Below are positions 34,300 through 47,125 of a stretch of DNA of 64,000 nucleotides, piece after piece. Each line of letters begins with the position of its first letter. Within the stretch, counting starts at the first letter, position 1. This DNA is from Hofstenia miamia (Eukaryota; Xenacoelomorpha; Acoela): positions 1,583,487 to 1,647,486 of the forward strand of contig SCFE01000071.1 of the NCBI GenBank assembly GCA_004352715.1. The letters run 5' to 3'. A program made the position numbers and the translations under genes. Below the pieces are notes generated by a model. The model was not told the origin of the DNA. It saw only the letters and a program-made list of their open reading frames with translations, and made no database searches.

Positions 34300-36600
34300 T
34301 CAAAAGATAGACAGATTAATTTTGTTACAATTCTTTGTTGAAATGAATTGAATTTAACAATTCATTAAAATATAAGAATTTTGGAGATGACATCACACTA
34401 TCTAGGTTTAATAAATACTGAGTGATGATTTGTTTGTTGTGATCAGAACAGTTGATTTGATTTTGATAGTTAGATTCAGAATGCAGCACACCATTGTTTG
34501 CAAAACATTGCAGTGCTTTGGAATTATCTAATAACCAGGCAATTGAGTAGTGTGAAATCCCTGTTTTTATGGTATACTGATGGTTTTATATTCCTGAGCC
34601 TTGGCAATTTGTATTGTGAGGAGATATCAGTTTCATATTCTCATCAATATTGATATTTTTATATTGTAGTTCCTATATAATGTGGCATAATTGGCAAGAA
34701 GGTGATACAAAAGAAAAGAAATTAAATACTTTATGATTTAAGTTGATTAATATTTTTGATAAGGTTTTTATATAAATTTTCTACTTTTTGTAAACTAAGT
34801 GATAATATGGTAATAGTACCTGTTGGTGAAAGCATTAGACAAAAAGTATCAACTGAAACATTTAGCTGAATTAATAACATGTTTAATAGAAATTGACAGA
34901 CAAATTTTATATTGAAAAAACAAAGTTCATTGAGAAACAGGTACATGTGGTTTGTTAGTACAAGTGTAATATAAAAATAGCTTGCATGAAAAGAGAAGTT
35001 GATAAATTAAACCATTCAGGGTTTATCCTTACTTTTTGTATCAGGTTTAATTCTGTAATGAAATGAGAAAGATAAACATTCAGGCACATGATTAGTATTC
35101 AAGGACCCCACAGTGTATTTATAGGCATTTGGGTGGCTGCCTTAACCATTCTGCAATAATTATTAGCTTCTGCAATAGTGTTACACACTGCTTTTGAAAG
35201 TGTGTTTTTACAATAGGCATATGAATAGGGGTTTTTCTCTATTTAGCTTTCCTATCAATTCAATTCACTTTATACATAATGTCATCAAACAGCTGGATAG
35301 CTGACTGTAGGTTAACTATATATTTTAGATTGAAATTTTTGTATGGTAATAAACATAATAAAATTTATTATACATATGAGGTGTCTATGAGCATCCTCTT
35401 AGTTATGGTATTGTATATATTAAACCATGGATCTTCTACTATCATCTTTCTGTAGACTGTATTGGTTGCTCACTTGTATACAGGATCATGTAGTTATTTA
35501 TATTTAGGGCTATTTATATGTAGGTTACATAATAAGTAAAAGCAGCAAAGTTGCATTAATTCCTATATTCTCTCTAATAACAAGAGCAATTAGTGTACAA
35601 ATTCATTTAAGGTAAGCAACAAAGAAGAGCATCACACAACAACATAAACCATTATCACTAAGAGAGTTTCATGAATCACAGCCATTTGCACATTAACTGG
35701 TGATCACTGCTAGAGGATAACTTCTTGATTGTGTGGTTCGCTTTAGAAATAAATAGAAACAACCCAGTCCAACTCTGATTCCAAAGAACAAATGATTGGT
35801 ATTTAAACAGAACTAGCATTTATTATGTTCTAAAAAGAGATGTATTCACCAATTCCACATGGCATCACACCAAAGATCCATCACAAGCAAATGTAGAAAA
35901 CAAATGGAGCTGCTGTATTTGTCTCACTTTGTATTATAGAATTTGTACTGAGCTGAGATAGGGTTGCATCAACTAAGGCTTTACCAGATTCTTGCATGTA
36001 TTATCCTTTTCATAGTGGGTATGACTCCAAAATTGTGCCTTCTAATCAATTTAACACTTGTAAATACCAAGACTTAATATCTATTTACAACGTTCTTTGT
36101 AATTCAACAAGTAATGAAAATTAGATTAGATCAATAGCAATTAATTACAGGCTGAAAATCTGACACCAAACCACACAATAGAGGAAGAATCAATCAACAT
36201 CATACAGTGATCACTAGTTATCTTGGAAATTGTTGTGACTCATGGACAGTTCTCAGTGTACTATGTACATTGTGTGATTTCTTACTGTTGCCTACCCTAA
36301 TAAATTTTATGCATTGATTGTTCTTGTTATTAACAGGTGTAGCAATAAATACAAGTTCACAACCAAACTGCATTAGCTCATTATTGTTCTTTCAAATAAA
36401 TAAACCTACATATATATAAATAATGTAACAGTCCTATGCACATGTGAACAATCAATGTTGTATGAGTTAACCATACAAATACCTAACTTAACCAATTATG
36501 TAAACATGTAAGATATAATGGGGCTTGTAAGAACCTCATATGCATAATAGATAATATTATTATCCATAAGAATTTAGATCACAAATTTTGAGTTAACCTA
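34300..36600. other. Noncoding repeat-derived DNA
   Basis: No coding structure. Contains R2 copies at about 35.07-35.72 kb (plus) and 36.15-36.55 kb (inverted). CpG remains rare. Confidence 0.5.
35070..35720 (+). repeat. Dispersed repeat R2, copy 2
   Basis: Same order of short identical blocks as 24.53-25.10 kb. A third copy is inverted near 36.15-36.55 kb, where GCATTGATTGTTCTTGTTAT is the reverse complement of a 24.95 kb block. Confidence 0.5.
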
Positions 36601-36602
36601 AT

Positions 36603-36975
36603 GTAGCATCTCCTACCAGGCCCAATGTCCATTTGTTTAAATCTGATTCCTCAATTCTATGGTAATTGTGTGGGCAAGGATCTAATGGTTTCTTTCTGCT
36701 TAGCACTGTATTAATATGTTTTTGTTAACTGTAATTAGTCAAGACATTAATAATCACTGTTTAGGTGAAGTGGCTCCACAGTACTCCAAATGGTTGGGCA
36801 TCCACCCAATGCTGCTCTTCCAGTCAGCAACAGATTCAGCAATCCAAGTTCTTTGAAAAGTCTCAAACACTTAGCTCAATGAACTTAATTATGTGTGCCT
36901 TAACATATGATGGTTATTACTAAGTAATAGACACAATTCAACTTATGCTCTTTTGTAAAGTGTTCTGTTGTGTTT
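36603..36975 (+). repeat. Dispersed repeat R1, copy 2
   Basis: Closest match to 31463-31840. Ends just before the 5' LTR of element B. Confidence 0.65.
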
Positions 36976-36983
36976 TAATTTAA

Positions 36984-37907
36984 TGTAGAGTCACTCAGGG
37001 CCTATTTTTTCAATTTTATTATTTGGCACTCTGAAAATGGTGTTACATGTTTTTGACATCCTTATTTAATGATTAGGTGCTAACTATTTGTATCAATTTC
37101 TTTAATTCAATTTGTACACATTTTTTAGTGTAGTTATTTGATAGAAATATTATTTGTCCCCTCAATTTAAAGTATGTGTAATTGCTTGTTTTAACTTTGC
37201 AAGGAAAATTCTGATTGAAACTGTAAACAGGTAATAATTTACAATTTTTGTAATAAATATCTGAGACTACTGTAGTGAAGAGCACAATAAATTTGTCTTC
37301 CTCAACTGCATTTTATCTTTTTGGCCTTATTATCTAGTAACCCCCCTTAGATTTCATCATCAAAGATCTGGTTATGATAACTATTGCTTAAGATCCAGTG
37401 ACAATTCAGGAGGAAACTGCACTGGGCCTGGGGTGCCAAATAGCTCCTTAATGGTGACAGCCTGAATCATGGTCAATTTAGGTTACAATTACATGTAGGG
37501 AATAGCAACTTTTATTAGATCAATGCATACATGCACATAAAATTAGAACACTGCAAATATACTATGTCATTGGTGAACATGAATGCACAGCAATTATGTG
37601 CCTTTTGTTTATTATTCATTTACATGAGCTGTGATAATAGAACTCTGAGATAAATTGTTTATTGAGCTAGAAATTACAACTAAATACACACAATTAGCAC
37701 CTTGGCAAGTAAGGATGGCTTTGTAGATATGGCTTCAGCATGATGCTGTGTGAATTGGTCACTGCTGTAGTTTCTTTCTGGAATTTCTTTATTTATTAGG
37801 GAAATCTGTGTACCACCAATGTTTCTTTCTTTTGTTGGAATGCAGGTCGCTCTCTGCTATGGTAAACTTTGCAACCTTAGATCTTAACTCTTGAGTTTCC
37901 CAGTACA
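36984..37907 (+). repeat. Element B 5' LTR
   Basis: It starts TGTAGAGTCACT and ends TTTCCCAGTACA (TG...CA). It aligns along its full length with 45712-46643. Confidence 0.85.
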
Positions 37908-38243
37908 ACTAGAGTAGCCAGAGCTCCCCCATGATTCTACATTAACACATAGACTATTGTAAGTCTTCACAACCTGGCTTGGCACTAGCTGCTTTGTTAA
38001 TAATTAACTAACAAATTTGCCATTATCATAGACTATCCGCATTCAAATCAATAACTAAATAATTAGCAGCTTTTACTTGTTTTGGTTGGTACTTTGTTGT
38101 TGTTTTGTTCTTCTAGAATTTGGATTTGTTACTGTACCCTACATTGTGCTGTCCACCATTATTAGTTTTTGTTTCTCTGAACCCAGTTGGAGGTTCTCTT
38201 GATTTGCTTGAATTGTTTTTCTGAAAAGTGTTGTCTTTTCTGA

Positions 38244-40900
38244 ATGGAATTTAGTACTTTATTTCATAATGGGACTCCCACTCAGGTTCTCTTCACTGTG
38301 AGTGCTAGCAGCCTGAACATTGCTCTTCACACCATTGGAATTAGTTCAATTGCTTCTCCTTTGTCATTTGATCCTTATTTCATTCTCCCACAGACACTGC
38401 TATTGCTGGAACCTCAAAACACTGAGATTGATAAACTCTGAGCTGCCCTTGCCAAACAAACCAGTCAAGGTATTGCTTGCAAGCCTAAATTTGTTCAAGC
38501 CAAGATGCTCAATTGAGAGAGAGACACTTCATTGACTCAATCCATGCTTTGGAAATACAACTTCAAACTTTGGTGACACCCCCCAACATCCCCACTGAGG
38601 CAGAGTAGCCCACCTCACTCTTCATTCTCCCAGTCTAGATCTTCTGAGTATGTAACTCATAGTGTTTTACAAGATGCATTGGACATTTTTTCTAAACACC
38701 TTTCAGAACAAATTTCTGAAATGATTTCTGCTCGCCTTCTGCGCAGCCCCATTATTTCTGCCTCTACACCATTGACGCCTCAATTTGTTACCCCCATTAC
38801 ATCCTTCACAATTGGAGAGCCCATCTTTACACAGTCAGCTTTGACTTAAGTTTCCACATTGACCACAGTTGCCACTCCAGTTCCATATGTGACAAGTGTG
38901 ACCATTTCGCCCCCTGCAAATGTAAATACTTGTGTTACCCCCCACTGTCATAGCTCCAATTACTCCGCCACCTTCATGTGATCTGTCTACATCTGCTTTG
39001 AAGAGTGGACCACGTTTTACCCAATCAATCCTACCTACCACTGCTGTTGGAAATGAAACTGCTAACTTATATTAATCATCACTCTATATTACCTAAGTTC
39101 ACTTGGAAGATTGATGAAATTTCACAGTCTTTTGAAGAGTGGTTTTTCCTCTTTGAATTAACCATGCAGCAGTACAAAGCTACTCAGGATGCCACCATCA
39201 CTCAATTTGCAACCTACCTTCAAGGTCTCACAGACAACCAGGATGTGAAGACTAATTACCAGCTTCTTATCAGTTATTTTGAGGACCATTATATGGCGCC
39301 TTACATCAAGAATCAATATTGTAATATCCTCTACCAGGCATTGTCACTATATATCTACTGTTACTGTATAACATTAGTCATGTTACTGTGGGTAAGGATT
39401 TACTTGTTACATACTGCTTGACTTGTTGCTTCCATTAACTTATGTAACTAGGATTAACCATTTACTATTTAGGTGATGAAGCCATGTGGTAATCTCTCCA
39501 ATGATCTTTGATGGGCATCTGCCTGAAGCTGATCTCCACATCCAGTTTCACCATTTCATCTGTTTGATTGAGTACCACATCTCAGCTCAATCAATACAGT
39601 TTATGTGGACCTTATCCTAACTCAGTGTATACTCACAGCATGGCACAACTCGACTTAAACTCTATTTTGTAAAAGTGTTCTATCTATTTGCAACCTGACT
39701 TGTTACTAGTTGTTTGTTAACTATTACATGTAGCCATTACTGAAATATATTGGCTTATTTAAATATATTTGGTTCAAACAACTTCCTAACTTACATTTAT
39801 AATTTAATAAATGTATGGTCACTTTATCAGTCATTTATGGGTCATTAATTTAGATCTAAAACAGTATTAATACATTTCCTAAGTTTTGGTCATCCAACCA
39901 TTTATTGACAATCAATTATTTTAATACATGTAGTAAGGAAGTGCTAGTCAGCTAATCAAGAGAAAACCCCTATACCTAACTTATGTGCACTTTTGTGGTC
40001 TGGCACAGGGACCCTAGAATCATTCTCTGTGATGGATCCAGACCACTACTAAACACCACTCAATTAGCTCAACATCGTATTAAATATTCAAACCATTGAA
40101 GTAGAACAAAATAAGAATTCCAAGTAAAATTCTTTAGCAAACTCTTACAAGGTTTTTTATCTATTTATAGTAATTTCAGAAAAGTACCTGTTGATTCAAA
40201 TTTAAACTTCTGCCAAGATGGCAGATAAAAATAATGAAAGTGACTTTGCCCTCTCGTTTAGTCAAAAGTGTTTTTATCAACTGATACTAACCTCTCTTTT
40301 TTAACACATGTTGTTTCTTAGTTGCATAATACAAATAAATTGGAATTATTCTAATTGATTTGATTACAATATTTTTAATCATCTTTTCTTTGATCTTAAT
40401 CCATTCTGCTCAATGTATTGCAGCTTATTTCAGATTTATGTGGATGATGCTACAATACAAGATGCTATTATGTGACCTTTCATTCAAGAAGGGCAACAAC
40501 ATGCGTACCTACATCACACAGGTGGAAAGGCTGTTCTGTCTAAGCAAGCTCACCCCTGAATATTCAAAACACAATCTCTTTTTGTACATTTGTTGGGGCT
40601 TTCTGCCTAAAATTTGTAGTTGCCTTGAACTCAAGTGTGATCCCAAAGACAATCTGAACTTAATAATTCGTAAAGCCATCAGCATTGTGTATATGCTGCA
40701 CAATACTACCAGTATTGACAAGGAAGCTGGAGATCTTAAATCAGGTTCTTCTTCATTGCAGAAGCCCCTACCTCCTCAAGCACTGTTGCTTCCACAGTAA
40801 AAATAGAACTTGAATAGACTTGTTGTTTCTGTTGTGGCCAGAAGGGCCATACAAAGTCACAATGCCACACAGTCATTCATTTAGTCGCAGATGGCGAAGG
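38244..40900 (+). pseudogene. Element B gag, interrupted
   Basis: The capsid-type region TWKIDEISQSFEEWFFLFEL...ATYLQGL lies at 39090-39300 and is cut near 39350. It resumes about 40430 with VERLFCLSKLTPEYSKHNLF and CDPKDNLNLIIRKAISI, followed by a knuckle CCGQKGHTKSQC near 40830-40866. The intervening roughly 1 kb is dispersed repeat. The upstream Pro/Thr/Ser-rich part (38.6-39.0 kb) has several stops. Confidence 0.7.
39350..40425. repeat. Noncoding insertion in element B gag (R1 plus R3 repeats)
   Basis: Contains a diverged R1 copy (about 39430-39690) and a segment (about 39.88-40.22 kb) that is an inverted relative of 9.85-10.2 kb. Its right edge (TTTGATCTT...TTGCAGCTTA) also resembles 46.79-46.85 kb. 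Confidence 0.5.
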
Positions 40901-41026
40901 CTTCATCATGATTGAGGCTGGAGACAAAGAGCATCCTCCTGATTCACCTGTTAGCTCTGTTGATCAGTTGAACTAGTTGGAGCGCTTCCTCCTAGAAAAT
41001 GTGCACACAAAGTCCTGGTAATCCCT

Positions 41027-42445
41027 TTGCTGTTGCATACTAACATTATCCCTGTAGATATAAAAGGATCTCTGATTAATGTCACCATTGATACTGGGGC
41101 TTCAGCCTCAATCATTAGTGACTCTTGTTGCTCCAAGTTATGTTTGTCACAAAATGATTTACTTCCATCTACTGCACATCTGTTGGATGCCTCTGGGAAT
41201 GCATTATCTTTGAAAGGTCATGTACTGAACCTGGAACTACGCATTCAGCAAGAACCATTTGTTGTTGATCTGATTGTTATAGATACCTGCAATCAGCTGC
41301 TCCCTTATGACATAATTCTGGGAAATGACTTTCTCAAGCAGAATGCATGTGTTATCCACTATGGGAAGAACACAATTTCCATCCACAAAAGCAAACGTAG
41401 GCAGGAGCTCACCACCATTCCAGAGCAGGATATCTTTTTAAGTTTTTCTGAAAGTGTAATTGTTGAGCCTTATCATTGGTGACATGTTCCCATCACTACT
41501 GACTCTGCATACACCGGTGATGTTATGGTTTCTGGGCTTAAAATGAAGCATTTCCCTCAAATCAACTTCTCCCACAATCTCTGCCATATTGCTAAAGGAA
41601 AGACATATGTTGCTGTTTTAAATAGTTCTAATTCACTGGTCAAGATAGACCCTTCTCAGTTAAAAATTATTGCAACTCCAGTTCATCAGGAAGTCCAGGC
41701 CACTGCCTGTCTACCAATATTAACTGCCATTCACAATCTGGCAGAACCAAGTGATCCCATTTGGATCCCTCTTGTCAAGTCACTCTCTCACTTGCTTTGG
41801 AAACATCATGAGGTTTTCAACTATGGCTCAATTAGTGTTGGCCAGGCTGTGTGCAAACAACACTCTATAGCAACCAAGAATGATCATCCAATTTGCCTGC
41901 CTGTTAGGAGGGTACCAGAAAACCTCTGCAAAGAATATGAAAAGATTCTGAGTGATCTTATAGAAAGTGGCATTATTAGGGCTAGCAATAGCCCCTATGC
42001 AGCACCCACCATCTTCATTAAACAAGGTGACAAGTACTGCCTCTGTGTGGACTTTAGGAAGCTTAATGATGTTACAATAAAGGATGCATATCTGCTCTCA
42101 CACATCGAGGATCTCCTCTATTATGCTAGTCAGTATAAATTGTTTAGCTGCCTCAACTTGTGCAAAGCATATTGGCAGGTGCCAATGAAACCTGCTGATA
42201 TCTCAAAGACTGCCTTCATCACTCTGTATAGCCTCTTCAAGTGGAAAAATATGGCTTTCAGGCTCTGCAATGCCCCTGCAACATTTCAGTGCTACATCAC
42301 CCATGTACTCAGAAATGGTGCTAATGTACTTGAGCCTGGCATAATGGCCTACATGGATGGCATCCCCATCGCCAGTAACAACTTCTCAGAGCATCTGGAA
42401 AGGCTTGGACATACACTTAATCTTCAATATGAATCTGGTCTCTGA
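41027..42445 (+). pseudogene. Element B protease-reverse transcriptase with one in-frame TGA
   Basis: The protease has VTIDTGASASIIS (intact DTGA site) and LLPYDIILGNDFL. The frame is cut by TGA at 41480-41482, then continues in the same frame. RT blocks: SDLIESGIIRASNSPYAAPT, CLCVDFRKLNDVT, FSCLNLCKAYWQVPM, KTAFIT, MAFRLCNAPATFQ and AYMDGIPI. The catalytic YMDD reads YMDG, so the second metal-binding Asp is lost, and the usual Asp in the LDLxxAYWQ block reads Asn. The ORF stops at TGA 42443-42445. Inactive. Confidence 0.9.
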
Positions 42446-42654
42446 GTTAGTGGAAACAAGTGTTCCCTTTTGCAACTGCGTGTTCTTTTCTTAGAACTTG
42501 TCATATCTTCATCAAGAACAACACTAAGGATCATCTGGATAAAATTGAAACCACTTGCTCTTTCAGAGATGTGCAATGCCTGATGGGATTCTTAACTTAG
42601 CAAGAGGAGTTTGATGCTGTTAAGAGAGAACTAAGAAAGATTCCCAGTCTGAAC

Positions 42655-43343
42655 ATGCCTGATTACTCTAAAGAGTTTATTATTGACTGCAACACCAGTT
42701 CTGTTGTGATCAGTGGTATGCTCAGCCAAGACATTGATGGAAGAGAGTGCCTGGTTCAGTATTTCAGCTGCAAGCTCCAAAACACCAAGCTGAATTACAG
42801 TGCTACAAAATCTGAAATGCTGGCAATAGTGGAAATTCTAAAGAAATTTTGCTTCTTTGCTCTGGGTTGTAACTTCACTGTGCAAACATATAACTCTGCA
42901 CTAGCTTGGTTGAATAAATTTTCTGGGGCAAGTCCAACATTTTTGCCCATTGAATTGAATACCTAAATGATTTTACATTTTCTATTTAGCACTGTCCAGG
43001 GAGACTTCATAACAATGCAGACTATTGGACAGCTCTCCCTAGCTATGAGTGTGATCTCTGAAAACCACAAGGAGAGAAGACACCATTTGGGTTCATACCT
43101 GTTACTGACTACAAGTGTTTTCCTGAGATCAATGCAGATTGCCATGGTAATGTGATCATTCCAATACTTGTAAAAGAAGAAATCACTGAAACAGAGATTC
43201 TGCACCACCAATGTCATGATAAGGTATTGAGCAAAATCATTGTGAAGTTAAAGAATACCAATTACACTCTTAGTCCTGTGGCCAACAGATACTTCCAGCA
43301 ATACAACTGGAAACAGACAGAGGCAGGCTTGCTTTACACTTGA
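42655..43343 (+). pseudogene. Element B RNase H and integrase spacer
   Basis: FIIDCNTSSVVISGMLSQ (first catalytic Asp), SATKSEMLAIVEILKKF (catalytic Glu) and FTVQTYNSALAWL (the third acidic position reads Tyr). After a frame break comes CPGRLHNNADYWTALPS, the RNase H tail of the HxPGxxNxADaLSR type. From 43152 a spacer with HHQCHDKVLSKIIVKLKN...EAGLLYT resembles the region before the integrase zinc domain. No rve core follows. Confidence 0.75.
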
Positions 43344-43669
43344 AGCTGAAATAGTTGGTTAGCTGTCCCTGAGTACTTTTGAAGAGATTTGGTACAAAAA
43401 ATTCATGAAAAAGGCTCGAATTAATCCAATTTGTTATTGATGCAGAGCATAGGCCTAAAATTAACAATATTATCTGCTATGATTCCAAGATGCATGGTGG
43501 GCTCAAGAGGCCATATTGGTGCAGTACAGTCCACACTATGTTTGATGAGGACTTTAACCTCACTCATCTTTGTCAATTTTTAAACAGTAAGAAGGAGATC
43601 AAGTAGTTTGAGTGTGTAAACATCAATTTCAACAACCTGCTAGTTATTTAATTTTTTCATGTTTGTGAG

Positions 43670-45690
43670 GTGAATCACCCAAAAATAATGGAGAAGATTG
43701 AGAGCACCTATAGGTTGGCAAAGTTCAAACACATCAGGCTAGAAATGTTTCTCAAGGAGGAATACCAAGATGATATCCATGACCCATTTGAGAGTCTCCA
43801 TTTCAGAATGGAAAATTTCACAATCCTTCACAATGAATACTATTGTCCCATTAGCATGTATCAGTCAGGTATCTTTTCAGTTACCAAACTCATTTACACA
43901 GACTTGCTCCTTTACAAGAAGATCCCCATGCACAATCTTGCTGTTGACACTAGACTTATAATTGATGCAGCCATTCATGTGCAAATGTTGGAATCTATCA
44001 ACATCAATTCACTGAGCCTTCCATTAGTCACTGACATGCACATCAGTTTTGCCTTTTTACAGAGCTCCACCACACTGGCAGAAATCAATGAAGTATGGAC
44101 AAACCTTAAGGCAAATAGAAATCCTGAGTCCATTTGGCCCACTATTAATATCCACAGCCCAATGTCACAGTACTCCCACTCTGTTGAGTGTCTCTTAATG
44201 GAATTACATATTTCATGTGGAGCAGTCTGGGTCTTAGCCATTTTTCTCACACAAGATCTGCACCTACAGCTACCTCTCAATCATAGCAATAGGGAACAGT
44301 TTGCCAGAAAATGTACGCATGAGATTGCCATTTGTCCAGCAGCCTGGAAGATAAAAAATTGGCCCCTGCACTCATGCACCCTACCATTGTCTCCAGGAAT
44401 AACAAAGAAAGTGATGGAACGCTTTGAGAAGTATTACACTAGACTCATCAGAGCCAGCAGCTCCCTTGGCTACCTTCCCCCTCAGATGATCATAAACTGT
44501 CTTGTATCACATTTGCTGACTTAAATATTTTTTCCAAAATATTAAGAAAGTACATATGGGGAACAACGTCAGAGACCAAGTTTCCTTCCATTTAATCAGA
44601 ACACACTGCTCTGCACTAACCATTTGATTCATTGTGAGCCCTTCACCCAACAGTTTCTGGAATTAGTTAGCCACTAAGATCAACAAGCTCTCTCTGCATG
44701 GACTATGGACCACATTTTGGGATACAATTAAGGATGTGAAAATAAACTATCCCATTGCTATTGGAACAGCCACACTGAAGAAGAATGCAGAGAAAAATAA
44801 TTTGTTATGCATACCTCCATCATGCATTATGACTCTGTTGATCCTCCCCTCTTGGTGAGTGAAGAAAGGGCATAAGAAGGTTTCCACACACCTCTCTGAA
44901 AAAATCAACTATGTATCAACAGCCACAGAAGTTACCTGAGCCATGCAGACCACTGAGTACAAAAAAATGAGAGATACACTTATCAAGGGTGCTAATCCTG
45001 AGCACATCTACATTGTTGGCAAGTAAACAATTAAAGATATTTTCCAGAAGGGACAGCATATCTCAGTCCAGTTGCAGAAGGTTCACAATAAGATTGTAAC
45101 CCTAGATTCATGAGTTCTTATCTTGTTCCAGGCATCAGGCAATCTAATGTGGATCAACAATGTCAAGACCCTCAACTGCTACTATCACATTACAAAGAGG
45201 ATTGAAATTATTATGATGTTATGAGTGGAAATCATCAATCCAGAGTAAATAATTTTACAACAGGTCAATGAGTATTGTTCTTTATTTATGGACCATGCTA
45301 CTCACATGGGGTTGCTCAGAGAAGTATTTACATATTTATACCCTAACACTGGGATCAGCACAGACAATGCCCATACTTCTGACACTGACACACTAATGAC
45401 GTTAATGGTTGACTTAAAAGGTCTGTCTGTGGCTCTATGAGCACTTTTACTATACTTTTACCAAAAGACTGAACAACATCTGTTGTAATTGTCCCATCAG
45501 CTACCAATTACTGGAGATAGCATTCTTTCAACTCAAGAATGAGGCTGTAACTCAAAGGGAGGCCTTAATGCAAATTACCCAGTGACCTAGTTATGCTGAA
45601 GTGTCATCTTGGGACAACATCCTAGCCTGAGAGATGGTGGAGGAAACCAAGAAGCTCCTATCAGGTCCTACAGTCCAACTCCTACCACAA
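43670..45690 (+). pseudogene. Element B third ORF (unknown, candidate env or accessory)
   Basis: An open frame of 284 codons (43670-44524) is followed by decayed frames (for example TTEYKKMRDTLIKGANPEHI near 44951) up to the polypurine tract. The block KLIYTDLLLYKK, VDTRLIIDAAIHVQMLES, LAEINEVWTNLK and PESIWPTI aligns with the element A third ORF (12362-11895). It follows pol directly because the integrase core is deleted. No signal peptide, furin site or transmembrane anchor was evident, so env identity is only a positional guess. Confidence 0.55.
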
Positions 45691-45711
45691 ACTTAACCAG
45701 CAATGGGGGCA

Positions 45712-46643
45712 TGTAGAGTCACTTGGGGCCCTATTTTTTTGATTTTATTATTTGGCACTCTGAAAATGGTGTTATGTCTTTTTGACGTCCTTATTTAATG
45801 ATTAGGTGCTAACTATTTGTATCAATTTCTTTAATTCAATTTGTACACATTTTTGAGTGTAGTTATTTGATAGAAATATTATTTGTCTCCTCAGTTTAAA
45901 GTACATGTAAGTGCTTGTTTGAACTTTGCAAGGGAAATTGTGATTGAAACTGTAAACAGTATCTAGGTAATAATTTACAATTTTTGTAATAAATATCTGA
46001 GACTACTCTAGCAAAGCACACAATAAATTTGTCTTCCTCAACTGCATTTTATCTTTTTGGCCTTATTATCTAGTAACCCCCCTTAGATTTCATCATCAAA
46101 GATCTGGTTATGATAACTATTGCTTAAGATCCAGTGACAATTCAGGAGGAAACTGCACTGGGCCTGGGGTGCCAAATAGCTCCTTAATGGTGACAGCCTG
46201 AATCATGGTCAATTTAGGTTACAATTACATGTAGGGAATAGCAACTTTTATTAGATCAATGCATACATGCACATAAAATTAGAACACTGCAAATATACTA
46301 TGTCATTGGTGAACATGAATGCACAGCAATTATGTGCCTTTTGTTTATTATTCATTTACATGAGCTGTGATAATAGAACTCTGAGATAAATTGTTTATTG
46401 AGCTAGAAATTACAACTAAATACACACAATTAGCACCTTGGCAAGTAAGGATGGCTTTGTAGATATGGCTTCAGCATGATGCTGTGTGAATTGGTCACTG
46501 CTGTAGTTTCTTTCTGGAATTTCTTTATTTATTAGGGAAATCTGTGTACCACCAATGTTTCTTTCTTTTGTTGGAATGCAGGTCGCTCTCTGCTATGGTA
46601 AACTTTGCAACCTTAGATCTTAACTCTTGAGTTTCCCAGTACC
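45712..46643 (+). repeat. Element B 3' LTR
   Basis: Matches the 5' LTR. It has an extra GTATCTAG-type 8-base insertion near 45959 and scattered substitutions, and its last base is C instead of A. Confidence 0.85.
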
Positions 46644-47125
46644 ACATCTGCCTACTTGGCTAAAAATAATGAGAAGCAATTTCTCCCTTAATGTTTTGTC
46701 AAATTGGTAATTTGGCAAACACTTTGCTTTAAAAATTTTATATTTTAATTTTACAAATCTCAATGAGCACAATTCATCATTTAAGTTGCTTAGTTGTTTT
46801 TAATCATCTTCTTTCTTTGATCTTGGTTCTTGCAGCTTACTTGATGGATTATGCTACACTAAGTGTAGCTATCCAACTGTTTGTTAACATTTCTTATAAT
46901 AACAAATGAATTGATTGGAAAGCTGAATAGCTTAAGAACCTCTATTCATACACTTAACATAGGAACACACTTTCATACTCAGGCTACTGACTGCACAACT
47001 TAGAGATGGACGTAATACTGGAGTGCAGCATTACCAGAATTCTATGAATTGAATTTGGAAAACCTGAGTACTGTTCATGTGCTCTGATGTTTAGCTTTCT
47101 GATTGCATAATTAATCCAAACTAAT
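46644..47125. other. Repeat-derived noncoding DNA
   Basis: Parts resemble the right edge of the gag insertion (46.79-46.85 kb versus 40.37-40.43 kb) and, inverted, 35.16-35.32 kb. No gene. Confidence 0.4.

Larger units (their letters stand above)
31797..34300 (-). mobile_element. Copy A2: truncated relative of element A
   Basis: Minus-strand order: RNase H end (34.1-33.9 kb), integrase spacer, integrase core (33.55-33.3 kb), integrase tail (33.05-32.7 kb), start of the third ORF (32.31-31.80 kb). Gag, protease and RT are absent. It is diverged from element A, so it is a paralogue and not an assembly copy. It gives the uninterrupted version of the sequence into which the Polinton inserted. 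Confidence 0.75.
36984..46643 (+). mobile_element. Element B: Ty3/gypsy-like LTR retrotransposon with both LTRs
   Basis: Near-identical direct repeats of about 925 bp flank an internal region with gag, CCHC knuckle, protease, RT, RNase H and a third ORF, all on the plus strand. A purine-rich tract (AATGGGGGCA) precedes the 3' LTR. The integrase core is missing and gag is interrupted by about 1 kb of repeat. A clear target duplication was not found. GC is higher than the flanks, but CpG is strongly depleted. Confidence 0.9.
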
